A stretch of DNA of 64,000 bases from Artocarpus heterophyllus (GCA_025403435.1 CM046354.1:41551779-41615778); one strand, 5' to 3'; positions 1 through 12,845 are shown, counted from the stretch's first letter. A program made the numbers and translations. Notes: a model not told the origin generated them from the sequence alone.

Positions 1-317
1 CTTAGGAAGCTTCTTAACTGCAAGCAAAGACCAAGGACGACTATGAAGGAGCATATAATGTTAGTCGGCTCAAACCCATGGAGTCAACATTGATGGTAAG
101 TCAAAGATGACTATGGTCTTTGATACTCTTTCTAAGGAGTTCACCCCATTTAGAGCTTCATATAACTTGAGCAATATACAAGATATGACCTTGACTTCGC
201 TGATGAAGCAATTATAGGATTTTGAGAATCTGAATAGGGAAGCTCTAGCGGTAGCGAGGCAAACTTGGTACTTACGTCTAGTTCCAATTCCAATTCTGGG
301 AATGGAAACAAGCAAAA
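1..317 (+). pseudogene. copia gag fragment, plus strand
   Basis: The plus-strand translation resembles the middle of the gag read in the neighbouring minus-strand Cop copies: a stretch like TMVFDTLSKEFTPFRAS, then LSNIQDMTLTSLMKQL with an in-frame stop, then a Ser/Asn-rich stretch. Gag is the capsid-like protein that packages retrotransposon RNA. The fragment starts before the window and ends exactly where the outer edge of a minus-strand Cop LTR begins. It is decayed (stop, frameshift in the Ser/Asn region). It may be the left part of the element whose pol resumes at 14503 on the same strand, but roughly 0.9 kb between them would be missing. Confidence 0.7.
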
Positions 318-715
318 TGTTGGAAAAAATGTGAGTTGCGTAGCGGGAATTTTAAAAATTTTAACATTAGAGTATTTTTCTAAAACAAAAGTTTGACATG
401 CTATATGTATAAATTAAACAGATCTTACTAACCTTTGTGTATCGAAGAACCTCCACAACCTGTGAAGAGAAGTAATGTTCTAGAAGAGCCTCAACCAACT
501 GGTCTTCTTTGCTATTCTCTATCCACCATCGGAGTGAGTGTGGGCTCACATGTACAACTCTTCCACCGGTGACTCTCCTTCCAACCAATCGAGAGAACCC
601 AAAGCAAGTGTTCGTGATTCATGAACAAAAGCTCTCCAGGAGTTTTCAGATGCTCACCAATAGAGTATCACTCTTAATCTCTCAACTGATCTGAGTAACT
701 CATGAGACTTACTCC

Positions 716-724
716 CTTTATATA
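716..724 (-). promoter_or_regulatory. TATA box of the Cop-A LTR
   Basis: The minus strand reads TATATAAAGG, in the same place relative to the conserved downstream GGGAGTAAGT as the TATAAATAGGGAG of the Cop LTRs at 18489 and 50607. It is the likely core promoter of the LTR. Confidence 0.6.
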
Positions 725-845
725 GCGATTGGTCATGGGGTCAGTCCTTATCAGATTAGGTCTCAAAAACTCGAAACAAAATTAAGTTCGGATCAATATC
801 TGATAAGATCCACGTGAAAAATGCGTAATCTTATCTCTCGTTGAT

Positions 846-943
846 TGGCAGGGCGAACAGCCTGATCGGCAAGCCAAACGGGCCCCATCGGCAGGTTGAA
901 CAGGCCCCATCGGTAAGCCGAACACATAGATCGGCAGGCCAAA
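846..943. repeat. palindromic GC-rich array in the Cop-A LTR (5 units)
   Basis: Units related to CGGCAGGCCG begin at 846, 867, 889, 911 and 932, so the period is 21-22 bp. In the sense of the element the array lies about 120-230 bp upstream of the TATA box. Most departures from the consensus are C-to-T or G-to-A changes. Confidence 0.8.
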
Positions 944-2419
944 CTGCCACGTAAATATCTCCTCAAATCTTTTATTTTCCACCCAAGATTCTATAGGATA
1001 AAGTCTCACTTTTGATTCAAATAACCCAATAGAGAAGTTATCTGATCAAAACAAACTTTATCAAGATAATCTCTAAGAAAATAAATCAATTCACAATAAT
1101 TCTACAAGTTTATCTTGATTTAATTTATCCAATTAAATCAATCGATAAACAGACAAGAATTATTCGACCCCAATAATTCAACAAGTTTATCTTAAATTAA
1201 TTTTATTACAAAATTAATTAAACCAATAAACAGACATGAATTGTTTGATTCTTTCAAATTTTAAACCAATCCGATAAATCCGACATAAGTCACCAATTAT
1301 TAAAAAAGCACGTTGTATCGTTACAGGATTTTGTGAGCTAGCAAAGGGGACCAAAACGGACCTATAAAGTTCATGCTCCTGATAATTATGAAACCCAATA
1401 TCCTTGATATACATTTCACAATTATCAACTCCAACGCAACTCCACTAAAAGCTTGAAGCTACACTCTCAAACTTTATAGAGTTACAAAGCCTATATAGCT
1501 AAGTCCCCTTGACATATCATAGTGTATCGTATCCCCATATGATTATCCATAATCGGCTTAAGGGCAAGTTCTGTCTTACCTTCCTGATTATTTTTATCTT
1601 ACGTTCCATTATCTCACCATTAGAAAACTTACTATCCAAAGATAGTATACCATTTGGTTACACCTATGTATCCAAATGTTTGAGCGCTACAGTTTTTCAA
1701 TTATAGGATAACGCATATAAGAGGATATCATTACTCCTAAAGAGGAGCTATGGATTCCATATCTATGAATAACACGTCTACGCCATCAAGAGTCATGCCT
1801 CCAACGTACCGGCATGCATACCACTATTGAGATGTGGGAGTCACTCTTTGGTACATCAAAAGACACAAGTCGAGACAACGGGCCCACTATCCATCTTAGG
1901 ATTAAGATACAATACAAATAATTGTCCAAAGTGAATTGATTTGCCAAGACAAAATTATTAATCCAAATCAACTCACTTTGTGTCCCGATCCAACACATCG
2001 TCACCTATGACAACGTGCCAATGTTTCTATTCACAGAGTCCAACTCCGATGGTCAAGACAAACCATCTCCTAATAGGGATAGAGACAACATAACAATCTT
2101 TGCACAAATAAAGTGCCCAACTTTATTCCCTCGATTACAGATCATATGTTTTAGACGGTTACCTTAAGAATCGTGTCTTCCGCATAATCAGTCCATCATA
2201 TGCCCAATTCTTAAAGGTTTAGACTGACAGTCTCAGACTACTGTTTGCTTAACATACATTCAACAAATATGAACGTAAAGAGGATAAGATTTGGTATATA
2301 TAAATGAATAAATTCTTTATTGATAAAAATGTCTCCAAAAACGTATTACATTTTTACTCCTTAGGGCATACATGTTTAACAACCTCCTACTTGCACTAAG
2401 TGAGTAAATATAGTAAATC

Positions 2420-5400
2420 TCACATCCCCATAGCTTCCACATGTTTCTTGAAGACTCTCCCAATAAGTGTCTTCGTAAATGGATCAGCTAAATTGTCCTC
2501 TAACGCGATCTTGCACACAGTGACATGCCTGCCCTCAACGAAGTCCTTTATCACATGATACTTCCGATCAATATGTTTAGTCTTCTTGTGAAATCTTGGT
2601 TCCTTAGCATTAGCTACCACCGCACTGTTATCACAATACAGTGATATCGCCTTATCCATGCCAGGAACAACCTCAAGATTCCCAAGGAACTTGCGGAGCC
2701 ACACTGCTTCTTTTGAAGCATCACTAGCTGCCACATACTCGGCCTCCATCGTTGAATTCAAAGTGCAATCTTGCTTTGCACTTCTCCAGCTGCTGGCAAC
2801 GCCGCCCAGAGTAAACACAAACCCCAAAGTCAATTTCCTAGAATCCAGACAGGATTGAAAATCCGAGTCTGTATATCCTAGAGGAGTCAAGTCCTCACCT
2901 GAATATACAAGCATATACCCTCGAGTCCTTATCAGGTACTTGAAAATATGCTTTACCGCAACCCAATGGTTCGGTCCTGGATCTACCTAAAATCGACTTA
3001 CAATCCCGATCGCATAGCAAACATCCGGTCATGTGCAAAGCATGGCATACATGAGACTACCCACTGCTGAAGCATAAGGCACCTTCTTCATGTGTTCTCT
3101 TTCTTCATAAGACTTTGGAGAGTCTTTCTTAGAAAGAGTAATTCCAGTCCTAGATGGTTGCCCACCTTTCTTGGAATCCTGCATTGCAAACCTTCTAAGA
3201 ATTTTATCTATGTACCCAGCCTGGGACAAAGCTATCATTTTGTTCTTCCTATCCCGAAAGATCTGGATACCAAGAACAAAATTAGCCTCACCTAAGTCCT
3301 TCATGTCAAACTACTTGGTCAACCATAATTTGACCGATGACAATGCCCCAACGTCATTGCCAATCAGTAGAATGTCATCTACGTAGAGCAGTAGAAAAAC
3401 CACCTTCCCATCCTTAATGTGCTTATAAACACATGGTTCATCCACATTTTGTGAGAACCCATAAGTCTTGATCACCTGATCAAATCTTATGTTCCAAGAA
3501 CAAGAAGCCTACTTAAGTCCATAAATTGACTTTAGTAGCTTACAAACCTTACCCTCTTGATCCGTGACCTTAAACCCTTCTGGCTATTCCATATAAATGG
3601 ACTCATTAAGATAGCCATTCAGAAAAGCCATCTTGACATCTATCTACCAAATCTCGTAGTTGAAAGTGGCAGCTATGGACAAGAGAATCTAGTTGGACTT
3701 AAGCATGGCTATAGGCGAAAAGGTTTCCTCATAATCGATTCCTTCCTTTTGTGTACAACCTTTAGCTACCAGTCTAGCCTTAAAGGTTTCGACCTTTCCA
3801 TCCACTCCTCTGTTCCTCTTGTAGATCCACTTGCACCCTATGGGTTTTACCCCTTCGGGAAGATCCACAAGCTCCCAGACATGATTAGTCTCCATAGACT
3901 TCATCTCTACGTTCATGGCCTATGTCCAGAGTTTTGAATCAACATCCTCCATAGCTTCTGCGTAAGTATAAGGATCCCAATCATGTTCATTTGGTTCAGC
4001 CAAGAAGACCTCCCCATTGAACATATACCTTTCAGGTTGACGCCCGATCCTCCTACTACGCCAAAGCCTTTGAGATTGTTGTTCAAGTTTGTTTGGTTTT
4101 TCTACACTGATCAAAACGGTTTCATTTGAAACCTCCAGAGTGATCTGATCACTCCTTAACTCCTCAAGCACCACTTTGCTTTGAGGTTTAAAGTCGTCCA
4201 TGTACTTCTCCTCAAGGAAAGTTGCATTAGCAGAAACCACGACTTTATTTTCCTTTGGGTTATAAAAATAACCCCCTTTAGTCCCTTTTGGATATCCTAC
4301 AAACACGCAAACTTCCAAACGTGCTTCTAACTTATTCGGATCCTTAAACAAGACATGAGCCGGACATCACCATATGCGAATATGGTTTAAGGATGTCTTT
4401 CTTCTTGTCCACAACTTATGAGGAGTTTTAGGGACCAATTTTGAAGGCACATTGTTCAAAAGATGACATGCAGTTTGTAGTGCATATCCTCAAAAGGATA
4501 AAGGTAATGATGAATAACTCATCATGGACCTGACAATGTCCAACAAAGTCCTATTTCTTCTCTCTCCTACGCCATTCTACTGCGGAGTGCCCGGCGCAGT
4601 CAAACGGGATAGAATCTCATTCCCTAACAAGTGTCCCAGGAACTCATTAGAAAGGTATTCCCTACCTTGATCGGATCGAAGTGCCTTTATGGGTCTACCC
4701 AATTGCTTTTCCACCTCAGCCTAAAACTCCCAAAACTTGTCAAAAGTTTTGCTTTTGTGGTGCATTAGGCACACATACTCATATCTTGAGTAATCGTCAA
4801 TAAAAGTGACGAAGTACTCATACCCTCCTCGTGCCTGGATGTTCATCAGTCCATCAACATCATTATGCACAAGTTCTAGAACCCCTTCGGCCCTATTGCC
4901 TTTAGACCTGAATGGTCTTTTTGTCATTTTACCCTCCAAACAAGATTCACATTGAGGTATAGATTCCACCTTTAAGTGACTTAAAGGTCCATTCCTTACC
5001 AACCTTTGAATCCTATTCAGGTTAACGTGACCAAGGCACAAATGCCAAAGATAAGTCTTATTAGAGTGAGAAGTTTTAAGTCTTTTAGAGTTATTATCAT
5101 TTATCTCAACATTAAGCAATAAGTCCATCTTAGGCTTGATAAAATATAGATTATTTTGCATCCATCCAGAACAGATAAAAGATTTATTTTTACGAATCAC
5201 CACTTTTTCATTAAAAGATACCACGTAGGAGTCTTTAAATAAACAAGATACAGAAGTTAAATTCCTTTTAAATTTAGGAACATAAAAACAATCTTGCAAA
5301 AGTAAATTCCTATTTTTATCAAAGTAAAGATAGACATCTCCCACTGCTTTCACTGAGACCAAGGATCCATCGCCCATCCGAAGCGTGAAGTCTTCATGTA

Positions 5401-6349
5401 GCAGACTTCTCGTTTCTTTGAATCCCTTCAAAGAAACACAAACATGATTAGTTGCACCGGAATCTATGACCCAAATGTTACTGGATTCCTTAACCAAACA
5501 AGTTTCTAAACACAGAAGATCACACCTACCTCCTTTGAAAAGGAAGTCCTTGCAATGCTTCTTTATATGTCTAACCTTTCCATAGAAGAAGAACTTAAGC
5601 TTCTTTGGGTTCTTCTTCTTCTTCTTCTTGCTCTTGATGTTAGCAGGAACAGAAGACTCCCCATTCTTGGCCCGTTGCTTCTTTCCATTCCCAGAGTTAG
5701 AATTGGAACTAGAAGCGGCTACCATGTTAGCCTCACCACTCGCAGGAGACTCCCTAATCAGCAGTTTGTACTCCTGTAACTGTTTCATTAATTTTGTCAA
5801 GGTCATATCCCGTCTATTGCTCAAATTAAATGTAGCTCTAAACGAAATAAATTCCTTAGACAGAGTCTCAAAGACCATAGTCATCTAAGTTTCAGCATCG
5901 ATGTCGGCTCCATTGGTTTGAGCCTCAACGAGGTAACCAATGACCAATATCATATGCTCCTTTCCAGATGTCCCCGGTCTCTGTAAACAGTTAAGAAGTT
6001 TTCGAAGCGCCCCTTGCCGCTTTGTTATGGCCTAGCCTCCAAACATGTCCTCAAGATTATCCAAGATCTGCTTCACAGTCTTATAATCTTGATGTTGAGG
6101 CTACAGTACATTATTCATGCTGGCCATAACATAGCAGCAGGCCTGATCATTAGCATCTTTCTAGTAGTCATACGCTTGGAATTGCTCATTAGATGAGTCT
6201 CCCGTAGGCTCGGGAGGACAAGGGGTTGTCAGTATATATTTCAGTTTCTCAAAGGATAGGACGATATTCAGGTTTTGTTTCCAATCATTGTAATTCTCAC
6301 CGGTTAATTGGTTTTTGTCAAGTATCGATGATAAAGCATTTTTAGACAT
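2420..6349 (-). pseudogene. broken copia gag-pol polyprotein of Cop-A
   Basis: The start is the ATG at 6349 (MSKNALSSILDKN), conserved in Cop-B. Blocks that can be read: gag N-terminus (6349-6161), gag C-terminus, protease and integrase (5884-4721, 387 codons open), integrase C-terminus (4351-3920), reverse transcriptase (3916-3689 and 3304-3029), RNase H (2914-2420). The protease signature VIDSGATNHVC and an integrase zinc-binding motif (HLCLGHVN ... CESCLEGK) are visible. In the gag zinc knuckle the first two cysteines are lost (FFFYGKVRHIKKHC against CFVCGKVGHIKKHC in Cop-B). Stops and frameshifts separate the blocks. The end is also early: a CGA-to-TGA change after VEAMGM removes the last residues present in Cop-C. 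Known role of the family: packaging, cDNA synthesis and integration. Confidence 0.9.
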
Positions 6350-8010
6350 TTTTAATCTACAATTAAGAATCATATACCAAACATAAGCAAACATATCATA
6401 ATAATTTAGTAAGATAACACAATCATGTAAAATCATACAAATGTGTTTATGTGTCAAAACCTTGAAAATATCACAACCTTACAATGATAATTCCCAACTC
6501 AGAATTTAACAAGCTCCTAGGGGAGTCATGCCAAATTCAATTAGGAACACGGATCCCCTCCTGATTAATATATGCCATCCAGGACCTGTATGATCCAGTA
6601 TATATTAATAATTGTTTCTTTGGCCATTAATTTTATTAACAGAGCTCCTAGGGGAGGTTAATAATAAAATTAACGTGAGTATATAACCATCGTCTCAATA
6701 TTTTATCCATGATTTATAATCACCACCTAGGGATGTGCAACCATAAATCATGCTAAAATACCTTATCCTCTCAGAGATCCAATCTGGTACATGATAGAAA
6801 TCCCTTCCTGGGGGTCGGGACCACCATGTTCTTCCTATGGACCAACGATGGAGGCCTTAGGTTCTCTCTTCGAAAACCTTCTCCCACTCAATCTTTTGAA
6901 ATCAAGGTTTTACTTTAAAATTATGCACGAACAATTTTAATATGAGCTGCACTTCCTATTCTATATGACATGTTATCGATATACATGGAAAATCATATTA
7001 AAATATAGAAAACCAAAGCAATCAAGCAAAGCTACAACCAAAATAATAATTGCCGTAATATTGTGGTTCCACCCTAGAGAATAGAAAACTAAGATTATAA
7101 GAGAATAATCGAGACATATATCGATTCTTCATCCTTGAATCCTCAAGTTGTATCCTTCTTCATATAATTCCCATCTTCAAGCCTTCAATCCCGTATGAAT
7201 CAAATACTTCATACTTCCAGTCATATCCAAATTTAATGTTTCTTAGAATCATCTCAAAAATAAATTAAAACTGTACTGCAAAAATTGCACCCTTTCTGAA
7301 AAATTTCAAGCTCTCGGTCGCCCAGATCGACCTGTCGGTCTTACTTCATCGGCCTGCCGATTGAAAAAATTGGCCTGCCGACCCAAGAAAGTTCGGCCTA
7401 CCGACAGAGCAACTTGATTTCTGCCCCACTGACGGCCTACCGAACCGCACGTCTGGCCTGCCGATCTGTGACCATCGTCCTACCGAACTGGAGGGTTCGA
7501 CTTGCCGATCGAGCAGAAATCTCCCATTCCAGAAAATACAATTTTAATACAATTCATCAATTTTATTTTCATCAATTCAAAAACATAAAATTAGAGACTC
7601 GAGAAATACCTGGGTGTGCCATCATTCATCTTCAAGATCCGTCTTCTAGATCCATCTTTTTTGAATAATTATTTAATTACAAAATTCTCACAAATTTAAA
7701 ATTAAAACAATTCTTAGACGGAGATGATAGTCCACTATCTAATTAAATGAAAAGGCTAGATACACACTCTAACCTCTAAGGAACCATAACCGGCATAAAT
7801 TAATTAAATAATTAAATAACAATTTAATCAACCATAATTAATTAATGAACATTTACCACATAATCCATGACAATATATAATTACATAGAAACCTCAAGTG
7901 CCAACTCTCTTTGAAATTAAATTCAAGCATAGGAGAGATTAAGATCACAAAATTTATACATATAACATGATCACAAACTCGTAAATTTATGTAAAAACCT
8001 TGGCTCTGAC
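6350..8010 (-). other. Cop-A 5' leader between primer-binding site and gag
   Basis: About 1.66 kb without a coding region I recognise, nearly collinear with 11227-12845 of Cop-B. Short direct repeats of AGCTCCTAGGGGAG occur near 6508 and 6642. Eight GC-rich palindromic units lie at 7328-7508. The right edge carries a primer-binding-site-like sequence on the minus strand. The leader is long for a copia element. Confidence 0.7.
7328..7508. repeat. palindromic GC-rich array in the Cop-A leader (8 units)
   Basis: Units of CGGCCTGCCG type begin at 7328, 7350, 7371, 7394, 7433, 7454, 7476 and 7498. The spacings are 22, 21, 23, 39, 21, 22 and 22 bp. In the sense of the element they read CGGCAGGCCG, opposite to the array in the LTR of the same element. 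Confidence 0.85.
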
Positions 8011-8011
8011 A

Positions 8012-11000
8012 TAGATGGTTGCCCACCTTTCTTGGAATCCTGCATTGCAAACCTTCTGAAAATTTTATCTATGTACCTGGCCTGGGACAAAGCTATCATT
8101 TTGTTCTTCCTATCCTGAAAGATCTGGATACCGAGAACAAAATTAGCCTCACCCATGTCCTTCATCTCAAACTGCTTGGTCAACCATAATTTTATAGATA
8201 ACAACGCCCCAACGTCATTGCCAATTAGCAGAATGTCATCTACATAGAGTAGTAGAAAAACCTCCTTCCCATCCTTAATGTGGTTATAAACACATGGTTC
8301 ATTCATATCTTGTGAGAACCCATAAGTCTTGATCACCTGATCAAATCTAATGTTCCAAGAACGAGAAGCCTGCTTAAGTTCATAAATTGACTTCAGCATC
8401 TTACAAACCTTACCCTCTTGACCTGTGACCTTGAACCCATCTGGTTGTTCCATATAAATGGACTCATTAAGATAGCCTTTTAGAAAAGTTGTCTTGATAT
8501 CTATCTACCAAATCTCGTAGTCGAGAGTGGCAGCCATGGACAAGAGAATCCGGTTGGACTTAAGCATGGCTACAGGCGAAAAGGTTTCCTCATAATCGAT
8601 TCCTTCCTTTTGTGTACAACCTTTAGCTACTAGTCTAGCCTTAAAGGTTTCTACCTTTCCATCCACTCCTCTTTTCCTCTTCTAAATCCACTTATACCTT
8701 ATGGGTTTTACCCCTTCGGGAAGATCCCTAAGCTCCCAGACCTGATTAGCCTCCATAGACTTCATCTCTATGTTCATGGCCTGTGTCCAGAGTTTTGAAT
8801 CAACATCCTCTATAACTTTTGTGTAAGTATAAGGATCCCTATCATGTTCATCTGGTTCAGCCAAAAAGACTTTCCCACTGAACATATACCTCTTAGGTTG
8901 ACGCCCAATCCTCCCACTACGCCGTAGCCCCTGAGGTTGTCGTTCAAGTTTGCTTTTTTTTTCTACACTAATTGGAATGGTTTCGTTCGGAACCACCAGA
9001 GTGATTGGATCACTCCTTAACTCCTCAACCACCACTTTGCTTTGAGGTTTAAACCCGTCCATGTAACTCTCCTCAAGGAAAGTTGCATTAGTCGAAACCA
9101 CGACTTTATTTCCCTTTGGGTTATAAAAATAACTCCCTTTAGTCCCTTTTGGATATCCTACAAACAAGTAAATGTCCGAACGTGCTTTCACCTTATTCGG
9201 ATCCTTAAACAGGACATGAGCCAGACATCCCCATATGCAAATATGGTTTAAGGATGTCTTCCTACCCATCCACAACTCGTGAGGAGTTTTAGGGACCGAT
9301 TTTGAAGGCACATTGTTCAAAAGATAACATGCGGTTTGGAGTGCATATCCCCAAAAGGATAAAGGCAATGATGAATAACTCATCATGGACCTAATCTGTC
9401 CGATAAAGTCCTATTTCTTCTCTTCGCTATGTCATTCTGTTGCGGAGTGCCTGGTGCAGTCAAATGGGATAAAATCCCATTCTCTAATAAGTGTTCCTAG
9501 GACTCATCATAAAGGTATTCCTCATCTTGATCTAATCGAAGTGCCTTTATGGGTCTACCCAATTGCTTTTCCACTTCACCCTGGAACTCCTTGAACTTGT
9601 CAAAAGTTTCGCTTTTGTGGTGCATCAGGTTCACATACCCATATCTTGAGTAATCGTCAATAAAAATGACGAAGTACTCATACCCTGCTCATGCCAGGAT
9701 GTTCATCGGTCCGCAAATATCACTATGCACAAGTTCTAGAACCCCTTCGGCCCTATTACCTTTAGACCCAAATGGTCTTTTGGTCATTTTACCCTCCAAA
9801 CAAGATTCACATTGAGGTATAGATCCCACCTTTAAGTGACTTAAAGGTCCATCCCTTACCAACCTTTGAATCCTATTCAGGTTAATATGACCAAGGCGCA
9901 AATGCCAAAGATAAGTCTTATTAGAGTGGGAAGTTTTAAGTATTTTAGAGTTATTATCATTCATCTCAGCATTAAGCAATAAATCCATCTTAGGTTTGAT
10001 AAAATATAGATTATTTTGCATCCATCCAGAACATATAAAACATTTGTTTTTACGAATCATCACTTTATTATTAAAAGAAACCAAATGGGAGTCTTTAAAT
10101 AAACAAGATACAGAAATTAAATTCCATTTAAATTTAGGAACATAAAAACAATATTGCAAAAATAAATTCCTATAATTATCAAAATAAAGATGGACGTCTC
10201 CCATTGCTTTTGCTGAGACCAAGGATCCATCGCCCATCCGAAGCATGAAGTCTTCATACAGTAGACTTCTTGTTTCTTTGAAGCCCTACAGAGAAACACA
10301 AACATGATTAGTTGCACTAGAATCTATGACCCAAATGTCACTGGATTCCTCAACCAAACAAGTTTCTAAATACTGAAGATCACACCTACCTCCTTTGGAA
10401 AGGAAGTCCTTGCAATGCTTCTTTATATGCCCGACCTTCCCACAGACGAAGCACTTAAGCTTCTTTGGGTTCTTCTTCTTCTTCTTCTTCTTCTTCTTCT
10501 TCTTCTTGCCCTTGGTTGTAGCAGGAATAGAAGACTTCCCGTTCTTGGATCGTTGCTTCTTTCTATTCCCAGAGTTAGGATTGGAACTAGAAGCAGCTAC
10601 CATGTTGGTCTCACCACCCGCAGGAGACTCCCTGATCAGCAGTTCAAACTCTTGTAACTGTTTCATCAATTCTGTCAAGGTCATATCCCATCTATTGCTT
10701 AAATTAAACGTAGCTCTAAACGGAATAAATTCCTTAGACATAGTCTCAAAGACCATAGTCATCAGAGTTTCAGCATCGATGTCAGCTCCAATGGTTTGAG
10801 CCTCGACGAGATAACCCATGACCAGCATCATATGCTCCTTTATAGATGTGCCCGACCTCTATCTATAGTTTAGAAGTTTTGAAGCACCCCTTGCCCCTTT
10901 GTTACGGCCTGGCCTCCAAACATATCCTCAAGATTATCCAAGATCTACTTCGCAGTCTCATAATCCTGATGTTGAGCGTGCAGCATGTTATTCATGCTAG

Positions 11001-11226
11001 CCATAACATAGCAGCAGGCCTGATCATTAGCATCTTTCCAACGATCATATACTTGGAATTGCTCATTAGTTGAGTCTCTCATAGGCTCGAGAGGACAAGG
11101 GGTTGTCAGTACATATTTTAGTTTCTCAAAGGATAGGACGATATCTAGGTTTTGTTTCCAATCATTATAATTCTCACCGGTTAATAGGTTTTTTTCCAGT
11201 ATCGATGATAAAGCATTTTTAGACAT
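8012..11226 (-). pseudogene. broken, truncated copia gag-pol of Cop-B
   Basis: It starts at the ATG at 11226 (MSKNALSSILEKN). Blocks: gag N-terminus (11226-10945), gag C-terminus with zinc knuckle CFVCGKVGHIKKHC (10831-10286), protease and integrase zinc-binding region (10246-9689), integrase C-terminus (9386-8682), reverse transcriptase with the catalytic motif YVDDILLIGND (8453-8012). The protease motif reads VIDSSATNHVC, so the glycine of the usual D-S/T-G triad is changed. The reverse-transcriptase frame runs on past the junction into the Cop-A leader, giving a short chimeric tail (to 7971). Stops and frameshifts make it non-functional. Confidence 0.88.
10470..10507. repeat. (CTT)n microsatellite encoding a poly-lysine run in gag
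   Basis: About 37 bp of CTT repeats; on the minus strand they encode a run of 12 or more lysines just before the zinc knuckle. Cop-A has about half as many lysines at the same site (near 5610-5630), so the tract has changed length between copies. Confidence 0.85.
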
Positions 11227-12845
11227 TTTTAATCTACAATAAAGAATCATATGCCAAACATAAGCAAACATATCATAATAGTTTAGTAAGATAACACAAT
11301 CATGTAAAAAATACAAATGTGTTTATGTGTCAAAACCTTGAAAATATCATAACCTTACAACAAGAATTCCGAAATTAGAATTCAACAAGCTCCTAGGGGA
11401 GTCATGCCAAATTCAATCAGGAACACGGATCCCCTCCTGATTATTATATGCCATCCAGGACCCATATGATCCAGCATATATTAATAATCGTTTCTTTGGC
11501 CATTAATTTTATTAACAGAGCTCCTAGGGGAGGTTAATAATAAAATTAACGTGAGTGTATAACCATCATTTCAATATTTTATCCATGATTTATAATCACC
11601 ACCTAGGGGTGTGCAACCATAAATCATACTAAAATACCTTATCCTTTCAGAGATCCAATCTGGTACATGATAGAAATCCCTTCCTAGGGGTCGGGACCAC
11701 CATGTTCTACCTATGGACCAACGATGGAGGCCTTAGGTCCTCTCTTTGAAAACCTTCTCCCACTCAATCTTTTGAAATCAAGGTTTTTTTTTAAGAATAT
11801 GCATGAACAATTTTAATATGAGTGGCACTCCCTATTCTATATGACATGTTATCAATATACATGGCAAATCATATTATAATGCAGACAAGCAAAGAATTAA
11901 GTAAAGCTACAAGCAAAATAATAAGTAACCATAATATTATGGCTCCACCCTAGAGAATAGAAAACTAAGATTACAAGAGAATAATCAAGACATATTTTCG
12001 ATTCTTCATCCTTGAATCCTCAACTTGTATCCTTCTTCATGTAATTCCATCTTCGAGTCTTCAATCCCGTATGAATCGAATACTTCATATTTTTGGTCAT
12101 ATCCAAATTTTAATGTTTCTCAGAATTGTCCCAAAAATAAAATTAAAACTGCATCGAAAAAACTGCACCTTTTCTAGAAATTAAAACTGCCGATCAAGAA
12201 GATTGGCCTGTCGATCCATGAAAGTTTGGCCTGCCGCTAGAGCCACCTGATGTCTGCCCCACTGATGGCCTGCCGAACAATAAGTCTGGCCTACCGATCT
12301 GTGACCATTGGCCTGCCAAACTGTGAGGTTTGACATGCCGATCGAACAGAAATCTCCATTCCATAAAAGACAATTTTTAATGCAATTCATCAATTTTATT
12401 TTCAACAATTCAAAAACATAAAATTAGAGACTCAGGAAATACCGAGGAGCATCATCATCAATCTTCTAGATCTGTCTTCTCCAAATAATTATTTAATTAC
12501 AAAATTCTTACAAGTTTAAAATTAAATAACAATTCCTAGATGGAGATGATAGTCCGCCATCTAATTACATGAAAATCCTAAATTCACATTCTAACCTCTA
12601 AAGAACCATAACCAGTATAAATTAATTAATAAATAAATAATTAAATAACAATTTAATCAACCATAATTAATTAATAAATATTCACCACATAATCCATGAC
12701 AACATATATAATATATAGAAACCTAGAGTACCAACTCTCAAAAAAATTAAATTCAAGCATAGGAGAGATTAAGATCACAAAATTTATACATATAACACAA
12801 TCACAAACTCGTAAATTTATGTAAAAACCTGGCTCTGCTGTCAAT
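11227..12845 (-). other. Cop-B 5' leader
   Basis: Collinear with the Cop-A leader, including the CTCCTAGGGGAG repeats (near 11392 and 11522). It carries a more decayed palindromic array at about 12190-12345. At the LTR edge the sense sequence ATTGACAGCAGAGCCAGG is a degraded primer-binding site. No coding region is supported. Confidence 0.7.
12190..12345. repeat. decayed palindromic array in the Cop-B leader
   Basis: Several units related to TGGCCTGCCG at positions matching those of 7328-7508. Many carry C-to-T or G-to-A changes (for example CCTGTCGA, CATGCCGA). Confidence 0.65.

Larger units (their letters stand above)
318..2381 (-). repeat. Cop-A 3' LTR
   Basis: It begins on the plus strand with TGTTGGAAAAA and ends with CATGTTTAACA, the inverted form of the Cop LTR termini (TGTTAGACATG ... 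TTCCAACA, intact in the LTR at 16914-18887). Length is about 2.06 kb, long for a copia LTR. It contains a TATA box on the minus strand (716-724), five palindromic GC-rich units at 846, 867, 889, 911 and 932, and the conserved inverted repeat at 1928-1943/1964-1979. The flanking five bases are CAAAA on the left. Confidence 0.88.
318..8010 (-). mobile_element. Ty1/copia retrotransposon Cop-A, lacking its 5' LTR
   Basis: Reading from right to left: a leader (8010-6350), gag-pol in the copia order gag, protease, integrase, reverse transcriptase, RNase H (6349-2420), and a 3' LTR (2381-318) beginning TG and ending CA. The domain order, with integrase before reverse transcriptase, makes it Ty1/copia. 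At the right edge the sense sequence TGTCAGAGCCAAGG resembles the initiator-methionine tRNA primer-binding site (plant core TATCAGAGCC). The LTR expected beside it is absent, and reverse-transcriptase sequence of a second copy begins there. It cannot be autonomous, because one LTR is missing and gag-pol is broken. Confidence 0.85.

Noticed and set aside
5555..5888. Plus-strand frames opposite copia gag
   Set aside because: Antisense to gag and driven by the CTT tract; the same pattern occurs at 10395-10799.
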